Shown here piece after piece: positions 1 to 8,910 of a DNA stretch of 64,000 nucleotides (within the stretch, counting starts at the first letter, position 1; every line of letters starts with the position of its first letter). The stretch is from JACCXE01 sp963718605 (GTDB lineage: Bacteria; Actinomycetota; Acidimicrobiia; Acidimicrobiales; JACCXE01). The stretch spans positions 4,030,001 to 4,094,000 of the forward strand of contig OY970363.1 of assembly GCA_963718605.1 (NCBI GenBank), written 5' to 3'. The notes below the pieces were generated by a model, which was not told where the DNA came from, did not search any database, and saw only the letters and a program-made list of their open reading frames with translations. Both the position numbers and the translations under genes were made by a program.

Positions 1-491
1 ACGGCTTCCTGGCCAAGGACTACGCCGAGAACGTGATGATCGTGGACCTCGTGCGCAACGACCTGGGCCGAGCGTGCGATTTCGGCTCAGTCGACGTGCC
101 CGCCTTGTGCGCGGTGGAACCGCATCCGGGGCTGTTCCACCTCGTGTCCACGGTCACCGGAAACCTGCGACCCGGCGCGGGCTGGGCGGAGTTGTTCGAC
201 GCGACCTTTCCGCCAGGTTCGGTCACGGGCGCACCAAAATTGGCGGCGCTCGAAATGATTGGCGCGCTCGAGCCGGTCGCCCGCGGCCCTTACTGCGGCG
301 GTATCGGTTGGGTCGACGCCGAGCGCAACGTGGGCGACCTCAACGTCGGCATTCGCACGTTTTGGTTGGGGGACGGACAGATTCACTTCGGCACCGGCGG
401 CGGCATCACATGGGACTCGACGACCGAAGGCGAGTGGGCCGAGACCGAACTCAAGGCCCGCCGCTTGCTCTCGGTAGCGTCGGCCCCGTGA
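1..491 (+). CDS. pabB: Aminodeoxychorismate synthase component I (PabB), C-terminal part
   Basis: This is the 3' end of a chorismate-binding enzyme whose start lies before the window; the reading frame begins at base 3. The visible 162 or so residues carry the C-terminal signatures of the anthranilate synthase I/PabB family: MIVDLVRNDLGR, PPGSVTGAPK, a GPYCGGIGW segment and GGGITWDSTTEGEW near the end. PabB uses ammonia from a glutamine amidotransferase partner to make 4-amino-4-deoxychorismate for folate. The next gene is a PabC-like lyase whose GTG start overlaps this stop by 4 nt, which favours PabB over anthranilate synthase TrpE. The missing N-terminus prevents checking the full domain order. 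Confidence 0.88.
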   Translation, partial: GFLAKDYAENVMIVDLVRNDLGRACDFGSVDVPALCAVEPHPGLFHLVSTVTGNLRPGAGWAELFDATFPPGSVTGAPKLAALEMIGALEPVARGPYCGGIGWVDAERNVGDLNVGIRTFWLGDGQIHFGTGGGITWDSTTEGEWAETELKARRLLSVASAP

Positions 492-1306
492 TCTGGCTCA
501 ACGGGCAACTCCTCGATCCCGCGGTCGCGGCGTTGTCGGTGTTCGACCACGGCTTCACTGTGGGCGATGGCGTGTTCGAGACGATGCTCAGCTACCCCGA
601 CACGGGAATCGCGTTCGCGCGCGAACACCTCATGCGACTGCGTTCGTCGGCCGCGGGGCTGGCGCTCAGCGTGCCGTTTGAAGACGTAGGACTCATGATG
701 GCAATGCGGGAAGTGATCGACGCGGCGCCCGCGGCGGGAGGCCGCATGCGCGTGCGCCTCACCGTCACCGGCGGCGCCGGGCCCCTCGGCTCGGATCGCG
801 GCGGCGCCACTCCGACGGTGATGATCGCGGCCGCTCCGCAGTCGCCGTGGCCGCCGACCGCGACGCTCGCGCCGGTGCCCTGGCCCCGCAACGAACGCGG
901 CGCGGTGGCGGGGCTGAAGACGACGAGCTACGCCGAGAACGTGGTCGCCCTGCACGCCGCGCACGACGCCGGCGCGTCCGAGGCGCTCTTCTGCGACACG
1001 CGCGGCAACGTGTGCGAAGGCACCGGCAGCAACGTGTTCGCGGTGCTCGACGGCGAACTTGTGACGCCGCCGCTGTCGACCGGTTGCCTCGCCGGCGTCA
1101 CCCGGGCCGTGGTGCTCGATTGTTACGGCGGCGACGAACGCAACTTCTCCACCGAAGACCTGGCGACTGCGACCGAAGTCTTCATCACCTCGACCACCCG
1201 CGAAGTGCAAGCGGTGTGCGAAATCCTCGGCGTCGCCACCTACGACGGCCCCGGCCCCATCACAACCGCGGCGCACGAGGCCTACGACCAAGCCCGCCGC
1301 GCCTAA
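488..1306 (+). CDS. pabC: Aminodeoxychorismate lyase (PabC), class IV aminotransferase fold
   Basis: A 272-residue PLP enzyme of aminotransferase class IV. It should cleave 4-amino-4-deoxychorismate to p-aminobenzoate and pyruvate. The GTG start at 488 overlaps the PabB stop (GTGA), giving the expected N-terminus with FDHGFTVGDGVFETM. The PLP lysine is probably in GLKTTSYAENV, and the family motif EGTGSNVF follows. The alternatives are a D-amino-acid or branched-chain aminotransferase of the same fold, but the pabB overlap supports PabC. A longer in-frame extension back to base 74 exists only because it runs antiparallel-free through pabB in another frame, so I reject it. Confidence 0.87.
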   Translation: MIWLNGQLLDPAVAALSVFDHGFTVGDGVFETMLSYPDTGIAFAREHLMRLRSSAAGLALSVPFEDVGLMMAMREVIDAAPAAGGRMRVRLTVTGGAGPLGSDRGGATPTVMIAAAPQSPWPPTATLAPVPWPRNERGAVAGLKTTSYAENVVALHAAHDAGASEALFCDTRGNVCEGTGSNVFAVLDGELVTPPLSTGCLAGVTRAVVLDCYGGDERNFSTEDLATATEVFITSTTREVQAVCEILGVATYDGPGPITTAAHEAYDQARRA

Positions 1307-1313
1307 ACCCCCG

Positions 1314-1361
1314 AATCGCGCGCGGAAGTGCGTGGCGGGGTGCGCAGTTCCGCGCGCGATT
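1314..1361. terminator. Inverted repeat between convergent pabC and birA, probable bidirectional terminator
   Basis: Arms at 1314-1332 and 1343-1361 are 19 nt with one mismatch (AATCGCGCGCGGAA outer part is perfect) around a 10-nt loop. It fills the gap between the pabC stop and the birA stop. There is no strong T-tract, so it is either a GC-rich hairpin terminator working in both directions or a Rho-assisted one. Confidence 0.6.
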
Positions 1362-1366
1362 GCGTT

Positions 1367-2101
1367 CTATCTGAGGTGGACGACGTCGCCGGCGAGGACG
1401 CGGTGGGGGCCGGCGTCGGTGATCACGACGAGGGCGCCGTCGGCTTCGACCTCGGCGGCCAGTCCGGTGAACGACTCGTCGGCCAGCTCCACGCGGACCT
1501 CGCGGCCGACGGTGGCAACCCGCGACGCGTACTCACGCGCGATCGCGTCCCAGCCGGCGTCGAGCCGAGCTGAGAGGTTCTCGAGCAACGCGTCCAGCAC
1601 GTCCTCCGTGTGGACGGGCCGCCCGGCCACATGATTGGCCGCGATCGCGATGTCGGCGATCTCGGACGGAAGTTCGGCAGGCCAGGTGCAGTTGATTCCG
1701 ATGCCGACCACCACCGCCAAGGATCCGTTCGGCGCTGGCCCGTCGACTTCGGTGAGCACTCCGGCCACCTTTTTGTCGTCGAGCAGCAGGTCGTTCGGCC
1801 ATTTGAGCGATGGCGACACTTCGGCGATCAGCGCCAGCGCATCAGCACCAGCCATCGCGACGGCCGCCGTGGCCAGGTGCAACCGGTCCGCCGGCAACGA
1901 AATCGGCCGCAGCAACACGCTCATGAGCAACGATCCGCCCGCGGGCGCGATCCACTTTCGGCCCAGCCGGCCCCGCCCGGCGGTCTGCTCGCCCGCCACA
2001 GCTACCAAGCCTTCGGGCGCTCCGGAGCGGGCCTGATTCATCACCCAGGTGTTGGTCGAATCGATCGTCGCGAACCGATGAATGTCAAACGACGACGGCA
2101 T
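1367..2101 (-). CDS. birA: Biotin--[acetyl-CoA-carboxylase] ligase (BirA), monofunctional
   Basis: A 244-residue biotin protein ligase. It activates biotin to biotinyl-AMP and attaches it to the lysine of biotin carboxyl carrier domains. The ATP/biotin loop GRGRLGRKW and the segment KWPNDLLLDDKKVAG with the catalytic lysine are clear. There is no N-terminal helix-turn-helix, so it is not a DNA-binding repressor as in E. coli. It is divergent from the biotin-dependent carboxylase gene at 2122, with only 20 nt between the two starts, so its substrate is almost certainly the AMKM domain encoded next door. Confidence 0.93.
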   Translation of the reverse strand: MPSSFDIHRFATIDSTNTWVMNQARSGAPEGLVAVAGEQTAGRGRLGRKWIAPAGGSLLMSVLLRPISLPADRLHLATAAVAMAGADALALIAEVSPSLKWPNDLLLDDKKVAGVLTEVDGPAPNGSLAVVVGIGINCTWPAELPSEIADIAIAANHVAGRPVHTEDVLDALLENLSARLDAGWDAIAREYASRVATVGREVRVELADESFTGLAAEVEADGALVVITDAGPHRVLAGDVVHLR

Positions 2102-2121
2102 TCTGCGATGCTACGGCCCCT

Positions 2122-3919
2122 ATGTTCTCCAAGGTCCTGATTGCCAACCGGGGCGAGATTGCCGTCCGCGTTATTCGTACGTGTCGCGAGCTCGGCATCC
2201 CCACCGTTGCCGTGTACTCCGACCTCGATCGCGACGCCATGCACGTGCGGCTCGCCGACGAGGCGTACGCCCTCGGCGGCACCACCGCGGCCGAGAGTTA
2301 TCTCAACACCGAGGCGATTCTCTCCGTCATCGAACGCAGCGGCGCCGACGCCGTCCACCCGGGCTACGGGTTCTTCTCGGAGAACACCGAGTTCGCCGCG
2401 CGCCATCTCCGAGCGCGGCGTCACGTTCATCGGCCCGCCGCCCGAAGCCATCGAAGTGATGGGCGACAAGATCTCGAGCCGCATCGCCGCCGAGAAGGCC
2501 GGAGTGAACGGCGTGCCCGGCCGCAACGACGTGCTGCAGAGCGGCGACGAAGTGATCGCCTTCGGCAACGAGTTCGGCTGGCCCGTCGCGATCAAGGCGG
2601 CCTACGGCGGCGGCGGACGCGGTATGCGCGTCGTCCATAACCCTGAAGACGCGGCCGACGCGTTGGCCAGCGCGCAAAGCGAAGCGCTCAAGGGCTTCGG
2701 CCGCGACGAGTGCTACATCGAGCGCTACCTCACGTGGCCCCGCCACATCGAGATGCAGGTGTTCTGCGACACGAAGGGAAACGGCATCTGGCTCGGTGAG
2801 CGCGACTGCTCCGCGCAGCGGCGGCACCAGAAGCTCGTCGAAGAGTCGCCCGCCGCAAACTTCCCGGACGAGGTACGCACGGCGATGGGTGAGGCCGCCG
2901 TCGCGGTCGCGCTCGCGTGCGGCTACGTCAACGCCGGCACGGTCGAGTTCCTCTATCAGGACGGCGAGTTCTTCTTCCTCGAGATGAACACCCGCCTCCA
3001 GGTCGAGCACCCCGTCACCGAACTGACGACCGGCCTCGACCTCGTCGAGCTTCAGTTGCTCGTGGCGTCGGGCAAGAAGCTGCCGTACTCACAGAACCAG
3101 ATCGCCAAGAAGCGCAACGGCGCATGCGATCGAAGTCCGCATCAACGCCGAGGATCCCGCCGGCGGCAAGTTCCTCCCGTCGCCCGGCACGCTGACCAAG
3201 TTCACGCGGCCCGACGGCTTCGGCGTGCGCGTCGACGCCGGCTACGACGCCGGTGACACCGTCAGCCAGTACTACGACAACCTCATCGCCAAGCTGATCA
3301 TGTGGGGGCCCGACCGCGACACCGCGCGTCGGCGCATGCTGCGAGCGATCGACGAGACGGTGATCGAGGGCGTCGCCACCACGATGCCCGCCCACGTTGC
3401 GATCCTGTCAGCCACCCCGATTTCATCGCCGGCGAGCACTCCACCAAATGGGTCGAGGAAAAGCTCGACTTCAGCACCGTCGCCGCTTCCGCCAGCGCGC
3501 CCGTTGTGGGCGAGGACGGCGAGGCCAAGGTGCTGCGCGAGGTCGACGCCGAGGTGGACGGACGCAAGTACACCGTGAAGCTCTGGGTGCCCGATGTTCC
3601 CGTCGCAGTTGTGAGCGGCAGCGGCGGGGCCGGACGCGCCGGTGCCGTCCCGGGCCGACCCACGGCGCCGACTGCGCAGGCGGCGGCAGGCGGGGCGGGG
3701 GCCGGGTCGATCTCGGTGCCGATGCAGGGCACGATCGTGAAGCTGATGGTCGCCGTCGGCGACACCGTCACCGCCGGCCAGGCGGTGTGCGTGCTCGAAG
3801 CCATGAAGATGGAAAACAACATCCTCTCCGAGATCGACGGCACCGTGAAGGACGTCAAGGTCGACGTCGGCCAGACCGTTGGCGCCGGCGACGTCGTCGT
3901 GGTGATCGAAGCTTCGTAA
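2122..3919 (+). CDS. Acyl-CoA carboxylase alpha subunit (biotin carboxylase + BCCP), frameshifted in three places
   Basis: Joined across frames this gives about 599 residues, the normal length of actinobacterial AccA-type alpha chains. Order: biotin carboxylase N-domain (KVLIANRGEIAVRVI), ATP-grasp (GGGGRGMRVV; EMNTRLQVEHPVTE), C-domain, then a Gly/Ala/Pro linker and a BCCP domain with EAMKMENN, whose lysine codon is at 3806. The frame breaks near 2401 (apparent loss of GC in a GCGCGC run), 3122 (one extra G, else RNGHAIEVRIN reads through) and 3412 (one base missing, restoring AHPDFIAG). Each side of every break matches the family, so sequencing error or very recent mutation is likely. It supplies carboxybiotin for acetyl- or propionyl-CoA carboxylation; the beta subunit is not in the window. 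Confidence 0.85.
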
Positions 3920-3939
3920 CGGGTTTAGCCTCGGTCCTC

Positions 3940-5100
3940 ATGGACACGAAGGCAGTCGCGAAAGACACGGTCCTCACGACGTGACGAGGCGCTGATCGCG
4001 CTGAGCCACCGGATTCACGGCGACCCCGAGTTGTGCTTCGAAGAGGAACACGCGGCCGACTGGACCGCCACCGCGCTCAGCGAGGCGGGGTTCTCCGTCG
4101 AGACCGGAGTCGCCGACCTATCCACGGCCTACGTCGCCTCGTACGGGTCAGGGCCGCTCACCATCGGCATCTGTGCCGAGTACGACGCGCTGCCCGGCGT
4201 TGGCCATGCGTGTGGACACAACGTGATCGCCGCGGCGGCGATCGGTGCGGGCCTCGCGCTCGCGCCCCTGGCCGACGACCTCGGCATCACCGTGAAAGTC
4301 TTCGGCACACCCGCGGAGGAGGGCGGCGGCGGCAAGATCATCATGCTGGACAAGGGCGTGTTCGCCGGCGTCCACGCGGCGATGATGGTGCACCCCGCGC
4401 CGACCGAGATGGACCGCATGCCGTGCCTCGCGGTGTCACACGTCGACGTCCACTACCACGGCAAAGCCGCGCACGCGTCGGCCTTCCCCGAGCTGGGCAT
4501 CAACGCGGCCGACGCGCTCACGGTGGCCCAAACCTCGATCGGCCTGTTGCGTCAGCACATCCGCCAAACCGACCGCGTCCACGGCATCGTCACCCACGGC
4601 GGCGACGCGCCGAACGTCGTGCCCGAAGCGACGTCGGGCAAGTGGTACATCCGATCGAGCACGCTCGACGAGTTGGCCGAACTCGAACCCAAGGTCCACC
4701 GCTGCTTCGAGGCCGGCGCGCTCGCTACCGGGTGCAGCTATCGAGATCGTCGAAGCGAGCCCGAAGTATTCCGAGATGCGCGACGACGATGCGTTGCGTG
4801 CGCTTGTATCGCGCCAACGCGGTCGAGCTCGGACGCGTGTTTCCCGACCTGGGTGACCTGGGTGAAAAGATCGTCGGCTCCACCGACATGGCCAACATCA
4901 GCCTCGCGATCCCGACCATTCACCCGATGCTCGGCCTCGGTTGTTACCCGGTAAGCAACCACCAGCCCGAGTTCGCCGCGTTCTGCGCCACGCCCACAGC
5001 CGACAAAGCGTTGCTCGACGGCGCCACGGCGATGGCGTGGACGGCGATCGACGCCGCGACGAACGACGACGTGCGCGAATCCTTGCTCGCCCGGGCTTAG
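3940..5100 (+). CDS. M20-family amidohydrolase/peptidase, frameshifted
   Basis: About 386 residues when joined. Metal-site and family motifs are present: GVGHACGHNVIAAAAIG, GTPAEEGGGGKII, AMMVHPAPTE, the dimerisation-domain signature HGKAAHASAFPELG and the C-terminal STDMANISLAIPTIHPM. This pattern fits the M20 group that includes AbgB/PM20D2-type aminoacyl hydrolases, acting on an N-acyl or dipeptide amide; the true substrate cannot be told. ATG at 3940 opens a frame that stops after 14 codons. The conserved protein continues one base later from about 3983, breaks again near 4739 (ALATGC to IEIVEAS) and at 4806 (one extra G before YRANAVELGR). The neighbouring carboxylase has the same kind of defects. 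Confidence 0.75.
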
Positions 5101-5105
5101 TTCCT

Positions 5106-5903
5106 GTGGCCAAGAAAGCCGTCGGCGCGCGCTGGCTGGCCAAGCCCGGAAAGGAACTGTCGCTAACGAAGATCAACCCGGGCAGCACCGCGGGCGCGCC
5201 CGGGGACAAGGAGGAGACCGACGCCGCGACCGAAGCGCTGCGCGTTCGCCTGATCGAATTGCAGGAGCGGCTCTGGGCGGAGGACCAGCAGTCAATCCTT
5301 CTGGTGCTGCAGGCCATGGACGCCGGCGGCAAGGACGGCACGATCCGCAAAGTCTTCTCAGGCGTGAACCCGCAGGGGTGTCGGGTGCGCTCGTTCAAGG
5401 AGCCCTCGGCTGAAGAGCTCGACCACGACTTCCTGTGGCGGGTGCACCCGCACGTGCCCGGCCACGGCGAGGTCGCGATCTTCAATCGCTCGCACTACGA
5501 GGCCGTGCTGGTCGAGCGCGTCCTGGACCTCGTACCGAAGAAGGTGTGGAAGGCGCGCTACCCGATCATCCGCGACTTCGAGCGCGGGCTGGCTGCCTCC
5601 GGCACCCGCATCGTGAAGGTGATGCTGCACATCTCGCTCGACGAGCAGGCTGAGCGTTTCCAGTCCCGCCTCGACGATCCGACGAAGCGTTGGAAGTACA
5701 ACGACGGCGACGAGACGATGCGCGCTCACTGGGACAAATTCATGCGCGCCTATGAGGACGCGATCAACGCCACCTCGATCACAGAAGCGCCGTGGTACGT
5801 GGTGCCCGCCGACAACAAGTGGTACCGCAACTGGGTGGTCATGTCCTTGCTGGTCGACACGCTCGCAGCGATGAACCCGCAGTATCCCGACGTAGGGGCT
5901 TGA
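5106..5903 (+). CDS. Polyphosphate:nucleotide phosphotransferase, PPK2 family
   Basis: A 265-residue PPK2-family kinase starting at a GTG 5 nt after the upstream stop. PPK2 enzymes transfer phosphate between polyphosphate and nucleoside mono- or diphosphates in the cytoplasm. The Walker A-like loop MDAGGKDGT, the Walker B region FNRSHYEAVLV, the lid segment RFQSRLDDPTKRWKYN and the C-terminal WYVVPADNKWYRNWVV are all typical. The FNRSHYE form resembles the class III-like subgroup that can phosphorylate AMP and ADP, but that is a judgement from memory of the family. The frame is intact. Confidence 0.9.
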   Translation: MAKKAVGARWLAKPGKELSLTKINPGSTAGAPGDKEETDAATEALRVRLIELQERLWAEDQQSILLVLQAMDAGGKDGTIRKVFSGVNPQGCRVRSFKEPSAEELDHDFLWRVHPHVPGHGEVAIFNRSHYEAVLVERVLDLVPKKVWKARYPIIRDFERGLAASGTRIVKVMLHISLDEQAERFQSRLDDPTKRWKYNDGDETMRAHWDKFMRAYEDAINATSITEAPWYVVPADNKWYRNWVVMSLLVDTLAAMNPQYPDVGA

Positions 5904-5937
5904 CTTAAAGTCCAGTTGAGGTCATACGGTTCGTCGC

Positions 5938-6303
5938 ATGTTCATCGAACACGTCAACCTCACCGTGACCGACCTCGACCGTTCGATCGCGTTTTATTCG
6001 GATCTGCTCGATCTCCATGTGCGGTGGAAGGGCCTCGTCGACGCCGATCGACTCGGCGCCCACGTCGGCGACGACCGGCACTACCTCGCGTTGTTCGAAG
6101 CGAAAGCGCCCGGCGAGGTGGACCACGATTACCTGCGCCCCGGCGTCAACCATTTCGGCTTCGTCGTCGACGACCTCGACGAGGCGCGGCGTCGCCTTGC
6201 CACGCTGGGCGCGACGATCCACTTGGAAGGCGAGTACGAGCCAGGACGCCGCATCTATTTCATGGATCCCGACGGCTATGAGGTAGAGCTCGTCGCGTAT
6301 TGA
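5938..6303 (+). CDS. VOC (glyoxalase/bleomycin resistance/dioxygenase) superfamily protein
   Basis: A 121-residue single-module VOC protein. The paired beta-alpha-beta units are seen in HVNLTVTDLDRSIAFYSDLL at the start and GVNHFGFVVDDLDEARRRL in the middle, ending in FMDPDGYEVELV, where the glutamate is a usual metal ligand. Members act as glyoxalase I, extradiol dioxygenases, epimerases or antibiotic-binding proteins. The sequence does not decide between these. It follows the PPK2 gene by 34 nt and overlaps or abuts the start of the secreted amidase gene. Confidence 0.85.
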   Translation: MFIEHVNLTVTDLDRSIAFYSDLLDLHVRWKGLVDADRLGAHVGDDRHYLALFEAKAPGEVDHDYLRPGVNHFGFVVDDLDEARRRLATLGATIHLEGEYEPGRRIYFMDPDGYEVELVAY

Positions 6304-7424
6304 GCCAGACTGAGCGGGTGTTGACCCGCCGCGCGCTGGGGCGCCTAGCTGTTCCGTTGTTGCTGACACTGATCGCGACGACAGTCGGTCTCGTGCCGAC
6401 CCGGACTGCGTCGGCCGAGCCCGCGACCGCGCTTCGCGTGGCGACGATTACGACGCCGGTAGTCCGCTCAACGGTGCAACAACTTCGGTTCGCCGCCGAT
6501 CACGTGGGGCTGTATTGGTTCGGCCATCCCGACGCGACCGTGACGGTTGCGTTCAGCCGTGACGGTGTGCACTTTGGCCGCACGCTCGACGTGGGCCGGG
6601 ACGAGGTCGGCGAGCAACGCGCCAACGGCGTCACCTACGGAGCCGTCCTTACCGCGAACCGCGCTGCCTTCGTGCGGGTCACGACCAACCGCGCACTGAG
6701 CCGGGTAACCGTGCTCGGTCTGGCCGACCGCGTCCGCGCGGTGGTCGACAAGCTGCTGCCGAATAGCCCGGTCGGCGGGGCGCACCCCTCGCAGCCGCCG
6801 ATTGTTGCGCGCGCAGGTTGGGGCGCCGACGAGTCGCTGCGCTTCAACGCCAGCGGCGGTGAGAAGTGGCCGCCGGCGTTCGCACCGGTGCAGAAGCTGA
6901 TCGTTCACCACACGGCCGGTGCGAACAACGATCACAATCCGGCGGCGACGATCAGGGCGATTTACTACTACCACGCAGTCACCCAAGGCTGGGGTGACAT
7001 CGGATACAACTTCCTCATCGATGAGGCGGGCCGCATCTACAAGGGCCGCAACTCGCACGCGCAGGGCGGCACGGCCGACACGATCACCGGTGAGGACGGG
7101 TCGGGCAATGGCGTGACCGGTGCGCACGCGCACGAATACAACGCGGGCACGGTCGGTGTCGCGCTACTCGGCACCCTGACCGACCAGGACGCCACGCCGG
7201 CGGCTAAGCGTGCGCTCGAAGACTTACTCGCGTGGAAGGCCGACGCCCACGGCGTCGATCCGCACGGCTCGACGCGTTACACGAACCCGGTCGGCGGTAA
7301 CCAGAAGGTCTTCGCCAACATCGCCGGGCACCGCGATGTCGGTACCACAGCCTGCCCCGGGGGCGTGTTCTACGCGGGCCTCCCCGAGATCCGCGACCAA
7401 GTCGCGGCCCGCATGGGCAATTAG
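6300..7424 (+). CDS. Secreted N-acetylmuramoyl-L-alanine amidase (Amidase_2/PGRP fold)
   Basis: Up to 374 residues. An N-terminal signal sequence with a twin-arginine-like TRRALGRLAVPLLL core ends near TASA, so the protein is exported. The second half is an Amidase_2/peptidoglycan-recognition domain: KLIVHHTAG, YNFLIDEAGRIYKGR, and GHRDVGTTACPGG supply the zinc-binding histidines and cysteine. It should cut the amide bond between N-acetylmuramic acid and L-alanine during wall turnover. A TTG at 6300 overlaps the VOC stop; a GTG at 6318 also leaves a complete signal and may be the true start. The ~130 residues between signal and catalytic domain show no family I recognise. Confidence 0.85.
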   Translation: MSQTERVLTRRALGRLAVPLLLTLIATTVGLVPTRTASAEPATALRVATITTPVVRSTVQQLRFAADHVGLYWFGHPDATVTVAFSRDGVHFGRTLDVGRDEVGEQRANGVTYGAVLTANRAAFVRVTTNRALSRVTVLGLADRVRAVVDKLLPNSPVGGAHPSQPPIVARAGWGADESLRFNASGGEKWPPAFAPVQKLIVHHTAGANNDHNPAATIRAIYYYHAVTQGWGDIGYNFLIDEAGRIYKGRNSHAQGGTADTITGEDGSGNGVTGAHAHEYNAGTVGVALLGTLTDQDATPAAKRALEDLLAWKADAHGVDPHGSTRYTNPVGGNQKVFANIAGHRDVGTTACPGGVFYAGLPEIRDQVAARMGN

Positions 7425-7434
7425 ACGGAGCGAA

Positions 7435-8901
7435 CTACGCGAAGTCGCTCAGGCGCGCGGAGCGCCGATCGAAATTCGGCGGCAGTAGCGCGAGCGTGCC
7501 CGCGCAGAATTCTTCGAGCAAGAAGGACGCGTCGCGCACGCGGTCCACGGGTAGCTCGGCCGATTCCGCGAACGGCGTAAACGCGTCGCCCAACTCGGCG
7601 TCGAGGTGCGCGAGCTGCCGACGACGGGTGAGCCGCAGCCGCGCGCCTTGCGTGGCGGCGTCGAACACGGGGCTGACGCTGAGCTGGTCTGCGGTCATTG
7701 CCACCCGGCGATCTGGCGTGACGAAGCCTTTGAAGGCGGATCGATTGACGACGAGTGCGCTCAGCTCGAGCTTCGTGCGGGACGCGAGCCGGGCCTCGGC
7801 GTCGGGGCCGAACGCCCAGCCGTTGTCGTCGACGTAGGCCGCGGTCGGTTGCGGCAAGTCGACGCCGACCTCGCGATCCGGCCCGGCGGCCTCCCGGAAC
7901 AGCTCGACGTAGTGCTCGAGACGACCGAAGAAATTCTGTGCGAAGCGGTAGTGCCGAGTGGCCTCGACGCGCCGCGCCCCGATTTCGAGGTTCCAGGTGC
8001 GGTCGAAGAACGTCCACCCGGTGGGCGCCGTAACTCTGATTGATTCCTCGATGAACAACTTTTGCGATGGCAGCTCGGGCAGGCACGTCGACGAGAACAC
8101 CCCGTCGACGGCTCCGTCGCGGAAGGGCAGAGGGAACTGGACGTCGTGGAGCACGAAGCTGCCCCCGTCGTTCGCATAGGTGCGCGTGATCAGGAGATTC
8201 ACCAACTGGGCGTCAACACACACCAGGTCTGGCGTGGCGCCGAGCGCCCGCACGAAGTTCTCGAACACACCGTGGCCACAACACAACGACAGGACGCGGC
8301 CGCCCATGTCGAGGTGACCCATCCGCATCGCCAGCGCGTTCGCGCGCGGCGAGAAAAAACGGGTGGTGTAGTAGTCGACGAGCCGGCTCAGCTCGACGTT
8401 GCGGTCCGCCGCCTTGGCCGGCGCGCCCGCCGAGCGGGCTACCCCGCGCAACTTGTCACGCAGCCCCGACGCCGGCGGTGCGACACCGACTACCTCGAAC
8501 CGCGCCATGTCAGCCAGGTAGCGCTCGACGAGCGGTGCGATGTCGACGCCCAGCCGGGCCGACACGGCCAAGTACGGCTCGACGGGCGCGCCGCGCAAGA
8601 GGGACGCGACTTCAGGGAGGTGGCGCCCGATCCAGGCCTTGAGCCCGGCGACGTCGCTCGAACGCAAGTAGTCGATCGCGGCCACGAGCAGCGGCACGTA
8701 CGGATTGAGTTCGTCCTCGGGTCCGCCGTAGCCCTTGGCCAAGCTGAGCAGCAGCACACCGTCGACGATCGGGAACTCGAAGCAGCGGCACTCGATGAGG
8801 CCCCACTCGATGCGTTCGTCCGTGGCCACGACCTCGGCCGCGACGTTGAACGCGCCACCGCAATAGGGACAGACGAGGTCGCGGACGACCGAGCGCTTCA
8901 C
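7435..8901 (-). CDS. SAM-dependent methyltransferase with Trm112-like N-terminal zinc ribbon
   Basis: A 488-residue protein. Residues 8-60 resemble a Trm112/UPF0434 zinc ribbon, with CPYCGG and a later CRC pair. A class I methyltransferase domain follows from about residue 200: RVLSLCCGHGVFENFV is the SAM-binding loop, VCVDAQ the acidic second motif, and FPLPFRDGAVDGVFSS the Methyltransf_11-type region. The substrate is unknown. It lies 9 nt downstream of the LpdA-like gene on the same strand and so probably belongs to the mutase-flavoprotein operon, without a clear metabolic link. Confidence 0.7.
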   Translation of the reverse strand: MKRSVVRDLVCPYCGGAFNVAAEVVATDERIEWGLIECRCFEFPIVDGVLLLSLAKGYGGPEDELNPYVPLLVAAIDYLRSSDVAGLKAWIGRHLPEVASLLRGAPVEPYLAVSARLGVDIAPLVERYLADMARFEVVGVAPPASGLRDKLRGVARSAGAPAKAADRNVELSRLVDYYTTRFFSPRANALAMRMGHLDMGGRVLSLCCGHGVFENFVRALGATPDLVCVDAQLVNLLITRTYANDGGSFVLHDVQFPLPFRDGAVDGVFSSTCLPELPSQKLFIEESIRVTAPTGWTFFDRTWNLEIGARRVEATRHYRFAQNFFGRLEHYVELFREAAGPDREVGVDLPQPTAAYVDDNGWAFGPDAEARLASRTKLELSALVVNRSAFKGFVTPDRRVAMTADQLSVSPVFDAATQGARLRLTRRRQLAHLDAELGDAFTPFAESAELPVDRVRDASFLLEEFCAGTLALLPPNFDRRSARLSDFA

Positions 8902-8910
8902 GCGCGGCCG

